Source: Pholis gunnellus (Eukaryota; Chordata; Actinopteri; Perciformes; Pholidae). From it: 64,000 nt of DNA. Below, in pieces: positions 1 to 8,472 of this stretch. Position 1 is the stretch's first letter. Every line of letters begins with the position of its first letter. The translations under genes were made by a program, and so were the position numbers. The notes under the pieces were generated by a model. The model was not told where the DNA came from. It was given only the letters and a program-made list of their open reading frames with translations, and did no database searches. The stretch covers positions 6,400,026 to 6,464,025 of the forward strand of contig OU342826.1 in assembly GCA_910591455.2 (NCBI GenBank). Reading direction: 5' to 3'.

Positions 1-2
1 AC

Positions 3-163
3 CCGAAGTCCTGGTCCATAGACTTGAAGAAGAATTTGTAGTTCGGCTTGTTCAAGACCTGTTTAAAATCCAGCAAAGTGATATTTTCCGCAGCGATGGG
101 TATCTTCACCAAATACGGCGTCTCCTCTTCGTCGATGTGGTAGATTATTTTGGTTTCCGCCAT
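3..163 (-). CDS. dvl2: Dishevelled (dvl2-like), first coding exon, partial gene
   Basis: The minus strand encodes the first 53 residues of a Dishevelled DIX domain, beginning MAETKIIYHIDEEETPYLVK and reaching KFFFKSMDQDFG. Dishevelled is the cytoplasmic Wnt effector; its DIX domain polymerises head-to-tail and binds Axin. The ATG is at 163-161. The exon appears to end at base 3 with GT at 2-1: family members continue with Gly-Val-Val, which the bases following the Phe codon cannot encode without splicing. The Lys-Pro-Asn-Tyr-Lys-Phe-Phe-Phe wording fits DVL2 better than DVL1 or DVL3 as I remember them, but the paralogue is an inference. The remaining exons (PDZ, DEP) lie left of the window. 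Confidence 0.88.
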   Translation of the reverse strand, partial: MAETKIIYHIDEEETPYLVKIPIAAENITLLDFKQVLNKPNYKFFFKSMDQDF

Positions 164-640
164 CTCTGCGGTCTGCTTTTCTCCCAAAGCTGGAAGTCTC
201 TCCCCCCCCACACACCCCACAAGAAGCGCACTATACGAGGCGAGGTGGCGTCAACTTGGTCGGGTAGTTAGCTCGCGGCTAGGTGGCTAACGAGACTCGG
301 CTCAGAGGTGAAACGATGATGGCCACTGAGATTTTTTTTTCGGTCCGAGCCAGAGGACGTGAACGCGTACAGCCTGCTCTCTCTCTCTCTCTACCGACTG
401 TTAACAAAGTAAAACTCTCGCGCTGCCCCGCATTGTTACCGAGGGGCGAAAGAAACGACGGAGCCGCTACATTCACACGACCTATCGTTCACTACCAACA
501 ACTTTTTCCCCCAACAAAAACATACAGGGGAGGGGGTCCGAAAACTTTTCACCACTTTTTGCGAGCCAACGCGGCGTGTGACGTAATCACGTAACCCCCC
601 CCCCCTCCTTTTTCTTTTACGTACTCCTCCAAACACCTCC
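164..640 (-). promoter_or_regulatory. Probable 5'UTR and promoter region of dvl
   Basis: Immediately upstream of the dvl ATG lies a stretch rich in CpG compared with the AT-rich DNA that follows, with pyrimidine runs and a poly-C tract near 595-606. This is the expected place for the transcription start and leader. No TATA box in minus orientation was seen. The assignment is positional. Confidence 0.4.
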
Positions 641-654
641 ACCCCCCCACCCCA

Positions 655-1090
655 ACATTTGTATCAGCAATACTAGAGTGTACAAATACTCTGTTATAAG
701 TTCTGCATTACAAATATTATATAATATTAACTATACTTAAAAATAAATGTAATGGAGTAAAAATACAATACAATAGGTACAATATTTGCCTTCAAAATGT
801 AGTATAGTTTCTAAATTGTATTTAAGTACGGTATTTGAGCGAATGTATTAGTTACTTTTCACCACAAGAAATTCGTATTAGAAATAATGTATTTATAGGA
901 TAAGCAACTATTACATAACATAACCCACCTTGTTTTTATACTGTTCATTAAAAGCCTCTGTTACCCCTTTTTGTTATGGTTTGTATTAAGAAATATAGTT
1001 ATACGTTAAAACATTTGTAACTACCGCTCTCAGATAAATACAATATGAGTAAAAAGTACAAGAGTAGGTGAAAGTATTAGCTAAGGACAG
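655..1090. repeat. Degenerate teleost interspersed repeat ('aagtaaaagtact' type)
   Basis: An AT-rich block with phrases such as tactctgttataagttctgc, ggagtaaaaatac and gagtaaaaagtacaag. These match a dispersed teleost repeat in which runs of acttaagtaaaagtac recur. The copy is eroded and its ends are uncertain. Related fragments lie near 7040-7110 and 59612-59760. Between this block and the poly(A) signal at 1646 I see no gene; 1090-1360 contains a few ggggcccc-like words of unknown meaning. Confidence 0.5.
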
Positions 1091-1645
1091 ATTATCAACC
1101 GGGCAGCCTCGAGTCCCAGACCTCTAAGAGGTCCCAAAGGTCCTAACATTTCAATCAGTTACTTTAATGACTGCAAATTTATTTCGGATAATGCTAATAA
1201 ATATAAACTGAAATGACAGAGGTCTCAAGGCAAATCGTTCTTTATTACCCATCTTTGTCAGGGGCCCTGTATCAACATTAAATTCCACCAAATTACAACA
1301 AACAAGCAATGAAGCGCTTAAGGGGCCCACAACAATTTTGCAAAGGGGCCCCTAAAGCAACATCAGACTACCTGTAGCTACCACATACAATTGAAACTTT
1401 GGTATAAACAGAATATGTTTGCTGTAATTTATACCACAAAAGAAATCAATCAATCCATATATGATGAAACAAATACACACTGCCAATCTTTGGTATAAGC
1501 ACCCGACACACTGTACATGTGTTACATATAAGGTAGCTTTATTCATGTGTGCACTGGCAGGACAGTCTTCAGCTGCATAATAACAAACACAGAGAGTGAA
1601 ACTTCATGAAACCTGAGAGAAGACGACATATTTAGTGTTTAATCC

Positions 1646-1651
1646 TTTATT
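1646..1651 (-). promoter_or_regulatory. Poly(A) signal candidate for the RNF183-like gene
   Basis: TTTATT on the plus strand reads AATAAA on the minus strand, about 220 bases beyond the stop codon of the RING gene at 1868. Distance and orientation suit a short 3'UTR. Confidence 0.45.
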
Positions 1652-1867
1652 TACAGTCACCAAGTAAACCACTAGAGGGAACTCTTCATCAATCCATCAT
1701 CAATGAAAGAGCAACAGATATGCAGTACAGTGAGTGGTGTATGTATTATATAAATAAAAGTATAATTTGAGTTGATCCCATAACTATACTTTACTTTTAC
1801 AGTGTGACTACATCATGACTCTAACAACTATATCTGCTATAAAAGAGGATACAAACCCTGTTTTCCT

Positions 1868-2521
1868 TTAATGTTTCCTGTTAAAAAACTGCGGCCCGAA
1901 CACCACCACGACCACGCAGGTGATCACGAACAGCACCCAGAAGGTGACGGCCAGCACCTGCACCCGGAACAGCGTGTTCTTGCTCTGCTCTATGACCTCG
2001 TCTTCGCCCACCAGGCCCGGCGCCACGCCGTACGGCCTCTCCGGGTGCATCTGCTGCACCCGCAGGCTGACGGTGGGCAGGATGATGAAGCGGGCGTCTC
2101 TGCTGTCGCCCTCCAGGGAGAGCACCACTCTCTGGGTGACGGTGGCCAGGCGCGTCGCCACGGCCACGGGCAGGCGGAAGGCCACGGGGGGCAGCCCGGC
2201 CAGGATGCGCGAGTTGCAGGGCAAGGAGAGGGCGTCTCCGGTCTCCAGAGGGGTGAGGTGGCGGCAGAGGGGGCAGGGGAGGGCTGGCGTGCTGCTGGCG
2301 GCGTCGAGGGGCTCGAGGGGACACAGCTGGATCCTTTTGAGGCACTCGGTGCAGAAAACATGGAGACACTCCAGCATCCGGGGGCATTTGTTGTACTGGT
2401 TGTACTCCTGGTAGCAGATGGGACACTCCACATCCATGGGCTCCCCCGGGATGGTGCTGAGGCTGAGCGCTGCAGCAGCTGGGTCCCCCTGCTGGGAAGC
2501 TGGGACAACACCCCCCGTCAT
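1868..2521 (-). CDS. Membrane-anchored RING finger E3 ligase, RNF183-like
   Basis: An intact 217-residue single-exon reading frame. The ATG at 2521-2519 sits in a good context (cccaccATGACG); codons further upstream in frame have no ATG. A C3HC4 RING occupies residues 33-86: Cys33/Cys36, Cys52, His54, Cys57/Cys60 and Cys83/Cys86. A hydrophobic helix at about 187-208 (VQVLAVTFWVLFVITCVVVV) precedes a short basic tail, indicating a C-terminal membrane anchor. This layout is that of the small RNF183/RNF186/RNF223 group, ubiquitin ligases of ER, Golgi or lysosomal membranes. The segment RFIILPTVSLRV resembles the equivalent part of RNF183. The exact orthologue is unsettled; RNF222 and RNF223 are alternatives. 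The gene is intact with no frameshift. Confidence 0.88.
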   Translation of the reverse strand: MTGGVVPASQQGDPAAAALSLSTIPGEPMDVECPICYQEYNQYNKCPRMLECLHVFCTECLKRIQLCPLEPLDAASSTPALPCPLCRHLTPLETGDALSLPCNSRILAGLPPVAFRLPVAVATRLATVTQRVVLSLEGDSRDARFIILPTVSLRVQQMHPERPYGVAPGLVGEDEVIEQSKNTLFRVQVLAVTFWVLFVITCVVVVVFGPQFFNRKH

Positions 2522-2957
2522 GGTGGGAGGGAGGGATGGAGTTGGGTGCTCAGGGATGGCAAGATGCAACTTGTGGATGGATCTTTAACAGAAGACGGTA
2601 AAATCTGTAAAGAGAAAATAACCTTTACTAAGACGAATAGAGCCCCAGAGGCTTATGTGGCTTTTTTAAAGGGCAGGATCTGCTCTCCCTGGGATGCCGC
2701 TTTGTTTTATGGACAGATTCCACAGCCCATGAGTCATGGGGTTCATCCATTTAACCACACAGCCATCCGCTGTCTAACCATTACCTCTCACAATCACCCT
2801 GAGTCCATGTGTGCTGGCCTGCTCACTCAGATCCTGTCCAGGAAGTATGGGAATAAAAAATATCAAGAAAAGCTGTAAAAGGACGTAATGAGTCGCTGTA
2901 ATGATGCTATATGCATGTGTGCACGTCCACTTTTCTCCACTCACATAAGCTATTATT

Positions 2958-3302
2958 TTAAAAAAGGGCCACTCCATTGATTTTAGTGAGTATTATTCAG
3001 TCTGAAAAAACGGTTTTATCTTCGAGAAAATAACCCCGATGATGTCATTTATCTCGGTTTAGACTTTGGACAAACTGAAAGCACGGTGTTTGAAAGATGT
3101 GTCTGTTTAGAGGGTCTAACTAAACACACGTTTGAGTTGCATCACGTGAAATGTATATGACCCCAACGTTTTGGTATAGCTTGACCTTTACCTGAGACTA
3201 AAAGTGAGAATCTCGGCTTCATGGTGTGTCAATTTTGAGCATTCATTTGTAAATTAGTTTCAACTTTCAACAAAATAAAAGTTGTTGGAGTGGCCCTTTA
3301 AC
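2958..3302. mobile_element. Non-autonomous DNA transposon (MITE) with terminal inverted repeats
   Basis: The left end reads (tta)aaaagggccactcca and the right end tggagtggcccttta(a), so about 14-16 bases are inverted and near-identical at the two ends of a 340-bp segment. TTA/TTAA-like words flank both ends and could be target duplications. The interior has no coding capacity. This is the structure of a MITE; assignment to a superfamily (hAT or piggyBac-like) is not possible by eye. Confidence 0.65.
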
Positions 3303-3426
3303 ACGACGGAACATTTGAAAAGAGGATATTGAATAATTGTAAGCTGCAGAGCCTGGTAGACAAAGAGTTTGCCACCAAGAGTTAGGTAAAAATAGATTGA
3401 TGCTACTTCGTTCAATAGAGGGCTGC

Positions 3427-3592
3427 AGCCAGTTAGCTTAGCTTAGCACAAAGACTGGAAACGGGGGGGAAATCTAGCCTGGTTAAAAAGATCCATCTAA
3501 CCTCAAAACTTGTTTTTAATCTTCAGTTTTTGTACATCATTAGGCTACTTGTTTTTCCTAGTTTTATGCTAAGCTAACTTGCTGCTGGCATT
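3427..3592. repeat. Teleost interspersed repeat ('agcttagcacaaagactgg' family)
   Basis: The phrase agttagcttagcttagcacaaagactggaaac followed by ctagcctgg is a well-known dispersed element of perciform genomes. The copy also shows a near-inverted partner, ttttatgctaagctaac, about 110 bases on. The copy is degraded and non-coding. Confidence 0.6.
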
Positions 3593-5775
3593 AGATTTGC
3601 TTTACTTTTCTGACACTTTTGTGTTGTTGTTGTTGCTGCTCACATGGGACAACAACCCAAGATCACTCATGGGGGGATTGTTGCTAAGCAGATGGAGTCT
3701 CCTTTGAATTGGTCCACGGCAGCACATCGCCTGAAACCTTTTTCTTTCACAAGTCTACTCTAGAATCAGAGCAAAAATAGAACTTCAAATATCATTTACA
3801 CCAACAATAAGCATTTTTGCTTTCCTCCAAAAAAATCACAATATATGTAACATGCCTGTTGTGAAAGGGTAAGTTTGAAACCAGCCCTGAACGGCTGCTC
3901 CGTATAACCAAATGAGCTCTGTAGCATTCAGGCCATCAGGGTTCAGTAAGATTATATTGAGAGAAACTGGCAGCGATCCATCTCGACACCTAAGATGATA
4001 AGAGAGCCACTTACCGCACACGCCCCTTTGATCAGTGCCCACTTTGATGCTCGCCTCCGACCCCTCTCACTGTGCTCGCTGCTCCTCATGTTGGTACAGA
4101 TCTCATCCTGGCGGGGTGTCTTCCTCCCTCTTCTGCGTGCACATTAACCACTCAAATGTCTACCTTAATTATCCCGTATGGCTATACGAGGCTGAGGCTC
4201 GACTTGCTGGCAACCCCCTCCTGTTTCTTTTTGCTCCTTCTTAACTTGATGTTACTCGTCCTCCTCTCTATCCGCCGGGTCCCCCTTGGGGGCATCTCTG
4301 TGGTTTGCTCGGCAGTAATTAAACCCCCGGTGACGTGAAGGTAACCAGGAGACACAAAGGCAGAAAATGACAGATTCGGAGTCGACTTACTCGACTCTAC
4401 TTGCGTATTATGTTGTCATGCTTCCACACAGTCAGCATATGTTAAAAATAGCTGTGCGAATCAGGGTGCAGTTATTAACAGCCTTACATGTTTCGACATG
4501 TTCTTTTTCATATTTAAAAACCAGCGCACAGTCCAGTGGGAGCCAATGACTAAAAACAAGGGTAAATAAGTTGCATGTTCAGAGCGTGGTGAGTGAATTA
4601 TTGACAGATACACATGATAACCTGTATTACGGTACTTGTTGCACCCGATTGAATGATTTCCTTGTTGACAGCTCGGCCTGTAGATGCAGACGCCAACTCA
4701 GCTATTTTCACTGTCACACCGACTGAACTCTGTGAACAAAACGCAGCTATAGTAAACTGACTTTCACAAGATTCAAAACTGATTATTGGGATGAAATGAA
4801 TGTGCTGAGCTTGAGTTCCTCTGAGGTGAAGCCTGATATACTGAGGCGAAGACTTTGTGACGTGATCTTTAAGCTTTCAGCCAGAAGTTACGAAAAAGAA
4901 CAGACCAGACACACGGTGTAATGAGAATTGTTCCTATATGTGGGATAGGACAGTTTTACAACCATCAGACCAAGCTGAAAGCAGGAATATTGTTCATCCT
5001 GTTTATAAAGACATCCCTCCTTTAAACGGTAAATGATGGTCGACAAAATCCACAGTCTTTGTTCTGTAAACTCTGAAGTTCTGAAGTCTTTTTAGTACCA
5101 CATTCCCGCTTTGTGTTACCGTCTCTGTGCTGCGTCTCAGTAAAGAAACCCTGTGAACGCACACATTTGTACTTCATTTGTATAACTCAGGCTGTTGAAT
5201 GTACTGTTAGCTTCACATTAAGTCTAAAATACAGCTTTGACCAATGACTGGTCATTTTGTTCCCCATCAGTCACGTACACTGGAATCACTTTAAAAAGGG
5301 ATTTTTTTAATGTACAGCAGGAACAATTACAAGAACTACCATCAGGTCATTAAAGCTGTTAAAAGGTGACAATACATATCAAAGTCTAGATTAAAATTTT
5401 AGCCAGCCTTAGTGGGCCGACTACGAAAGTGACATGTCGACATTATTGTTTCGGGATGAGTACAACAGTACAGTCGAGCACTTATGCATTCAATTTAGTA
5501 GCTCTAAAGAAATGAACTCTCAGAGCCAAAACAGCCTTTTACTGTGAAAAGTTCACAATCAATAATCATGTTTAAGAGTGAAGTATGACTTCAGCAAGGT
5601 TATTTGTTTTATATAACTATAGAGACATTTCCCTTTGAACATTCTCAGCTTTCGGGAAAAGTTTTCTTTTGTCATCGGGTCAAAAAAAAACAATAATCAC
5701 CTTTACAGTAAATTCTAAGCTGAGGGCAAAAAGCTGGAATGGCTACAAAACATTAACAAAAGACTAACACGCACA

Positions 5776-5777
<2 letters not shown>

Positions 5778-5871
<94 letters not shown>
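5778..5871. repeat. (CA)n microsatellite, about 47 units
   Basis: Uninterrupted CA dinucleotides, with a few variant units just to the left. Apparent Cys-Val or His-Thr open frames over it are artefacts. Confidence 0.97.
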
Positions 5872-5872
<1 letters not shown>

Positions 5873-5995
5873 CGAGTTTGTGATTATTGGCCAGGATTTC
5901 AGCGGATATAACCATGAAAGGAGTTCATGCGGGAACAACTGATATGAAGAAACTTGTTTGGGGATTACCGTGGAGAGGAAGAGCTGACGTCACTA

Positions 5996-6050
5996 CACAG
6001 ACAGACAGATAGACAGACAGACAGACAGACACACACACACACACACACAC
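5996..6050. repeat. Compound (GACA)n / (CA)n microsatellite
   Basis: Tetranucleotide gaca/gata units run directly into (CA)n. Confidence 0.93.
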
Positions 6051-6499
6051 GTGAGGGCGTGGAGGGGTAGCTCTAATAGATTAAGTGGGGGAATCTTAAA
6101 TACACAGTTTTTTTAAAGCACATTGTTGCTTAACTTCGGATAAAGCTTTTTGAGCTGACATGCCTCTCAAAGAAAACACTCAAATTTCCCAATATGTTGT
6201 AAATCAGCAGAATAAGTGATATGTCTTGCATCAGCTTGACCCTGGCTGTGAATTTGTCCTGTATGCGAGTCACTACACAGAGGTGTGTGTGTGTGCGTGT
6301 ACGATCACTCGTAGTCTATTTGGAGCTTGATGACTCATGTTTATTTGGCTCAAATCCACTATACAGTTTCTCCCGTCATCCACCCACACACACGTCGTCA
6401 CACCCCGTGTTATAAACTCTGGAGCGCTCACCTCTTGATTCATTCAAACTTTTGAGGTCAACTTCACCGAGACACAGCCCGGGACCAGAAAACAAAAAG

Positions 6500-7674
6500 A
6501 TGTTCTCTGAGCACGAGTGCGGGATTTGTTACCGGACCTACAACGCAGGCCGTCGGTGTCCCCGGGAACTCCACTGCAAACACAGCTTCTGTGAGAGCTG
6601 CCTGCTCCTGCTGGCCCTTTCGCGACCCCTGGGACCCGATGGGGCCGACACACTCATCGTCTGCCCGCTGTGCCGACACACCACATCCATCTCCGGGGAG
6701 GGGAGGGTGAGAGCCGAGCTGAGGGTGGACGAGTGCGTCCTGGAGCGGCTTCTAGTCTTGGGAGTCCTCGACAAGGAGGAGGAGGAGGAGGAAGAGGAGG
6801 AGGACCCGGTCGGTCACGTTCAAGACGGCGGTGACGACGCTGCGGAGCCGACGCTTCCCGAGACTCCAGCCGAGGAGAGCGACTTCTCCACGGGCACCAG
6901 AGGCGGGAGGCTCCGGCGGTCTTGTCGGAAAGTTTGGCGGCTGGTTAGTGGGAAGGGCTCGCGGCGGAGGGGCGGAGAAAGTAAGTCAAGCGCTCATTAT
7001 GGTTCATGATAAGTTATTGTGAGAGAACATTTGGGAGTTCTTAAAATGAACAGTAAGTAGGCTACTTAAGTGTCAAAAGTAAAAGTAGACTACAAGTAGG
7101 CTACGCCATGCTAAATGTCTTCTTTCAGTGTTTTATGGACTCTTCAAGGTCCTGAAAGATGATAGCCTATAGTTTGTTATCTTGGCTACACTGTAATAGT
7201 TTGTACACACAACATACTATTCAGATAAAGTATTCTTCCAGGACTTTATGTGCTCTCCCGTGTTATTTGGGGGCAAATTAAAAGTGTATCATTCCTTTTT
7301 AGTACACGATGACCTCATTAAAATCCCAGCCGGTCTAATCAGCAGCATAACTGAGAACAGCTGTGAGGTTATGATGCCTTTAGTCCACGCTAACAGTGGC
7401 TCTTATTTCATCAATTGATCATATGTAACTAGTAGCTATGGTTAAATAAATACAAAGAACCATATATCCCTATGATAGCGCTTAAGTACAACTAGCCGAT
7501 ATTAATTTGAGTTGTTTTTATCATAACCCAACCCAGAAGAAAAAGTAATATTTGAAAAATAAACAGTGGATGAATATAGATCTTTTTCTAATGTGTCCTG
7601 TCTTCCTTTCAACAGACTGTATGACCAACGAAGACGTGAGGAACATGGCCATGATGGCCTGCTACATGTTTTGA
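6500..7674 (+). CDS. rnf227: RING finger protein, RNF227-like, two coding exons
   Basis: Exon 1 is 6500-6980 (donor gtaagt at 6981) and exon 2 is 7616-7674 (acceptor ttcaacag), joining in phase 1 to give 179 residues. A C3HC4 RING lies at residues 7-58: Cys7/Cys10, Cys26, His28, Cys31/Cys34 and Cys55/Cys58. It is followed by a long run of glutamates, an acidic linker, a basic Arg/Lys patch before the splice and the short tail CMTNEDVRNMAMMACYMF. The tail resembles the end of human RNF227 (pattern Cys-x-x-x-x-Asp-Ile/Val-x-x-Met). The protein is a predicted RING E3 ligase with no membrane segment. The ATG at 6500 (aaaaagATGT) is used; the codon in frame at 6452 is TTG. Orthology to RNF227 is inferred from RING spacing, tail and linkage to dvl. 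Confidence 0.82.
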
Positions 7675-7969
7675 AGAGTCCACAACTTCAGATACCTGGG
7701 CTAATGTGATATCTATTTCTAATGGTTCTCCTTTGCAACATGGACTTGTGATGATGATGGTGATAAAACTGCTGGCAAGACGCATTCATCAATGATTTTA
7801 TTCAGCGTTTCTACTTTCTGAATGCATGTTTAGATGATGACCACTATGTCGCTGTTGCAGTGAAATTAGGAAAAACATGGACAACTTGTGAATGGCACTA
7901 ATGTGTATATATATTTATTTTTTTCATTAATGTATTTCATTTGGAAATGTTGTTACATATTTAAGGAAA

Positions 7970-7975
7970 AATAAA
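7970..7975 (+). promoter_or_regulatory. Poly(A) signal of the RNF227-like gene
   Basis: AATAAA about 300 bases after the stop codon, in an AT-rich 3'UTR. Confidence 0.65.
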
Positions 7976-8472
7976 AAGTTCTGGTTTCAACTCAACTTGA
8001 AGCTTTTTTTTTTAAATGGGAATTTGGGTGAGTCAGTGTGTGCATTATAAATAATCAGAACAATGGCCTAGCTTTGGCCTGTGTGTGTGTGTGTGTGTGT
8101 GTACACAAATAAAACATTGCATCAAGTCTCTACAGGCCTAAAGTGACTTTACAAAGTAAAAAATCCTAGGAGGAGGCAAATGTATTCTTTTGTTCAAAGG
8201 AAGTAAACGATAAATACACAAATCAAGGTAAAATAAATGACAAAACAAAGTATTATATGAAAAATGGGAAACCATCCGACACAGACACATCTAGGAAGTG
8301 GGCTACTTGAGGCCAGGTGAACGGTATTGCATCCAATCAGACTCCCGACCAGCAGCAGTGTGTGAAAGCTCAACGTGAATCACTTGTTTTTGACAAGTGA
8401 AACGCATGGATTGACACCACTGCGGCTTATTTTAAGGTCTCGTAGAAACCCTGGCAAAAGAAGCTGTCCATC
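7976..8472. other. Intergenic spacer and probable promoter of the secreted-protein gene
   Basis: Contains a (GT)n run at 8081-8102 and otherwise unremarkable sequence; the 5'UTR of the next gene probably lies in its last hundred bases. No TATA box stood out. Confidence 0.45.

Larger units (their letters stand above)
2522..6499. other. Spacer between the two RING genes
   Basis: No exon recognised. It holds the upstream region of the RNF183-like gene, a terminal-inverted-repeat element (2958-3302), a second teleost repeat (3427-3592), a long (CA)n array (5778-5871) and a GACA/CA array (5996-6050). The rest is unique-looking, AT-leaning DNA. Confidence 0.6.

Noticed and set aside
2522..2569. 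N-terminal extension of the RNF183-like protein
   Set aside because: The upstream initiator would be TTG; the ATG at 2521 is in good context and precedes the whole RING.
1871..2878. 335-codon open frame on the plus strand
   Set aside because: It is the antisense of the RNF183-like coding sequence, has a His/Gly/Arg-rich composition typical of GC-rich shadow frames, and lacks any family feature.
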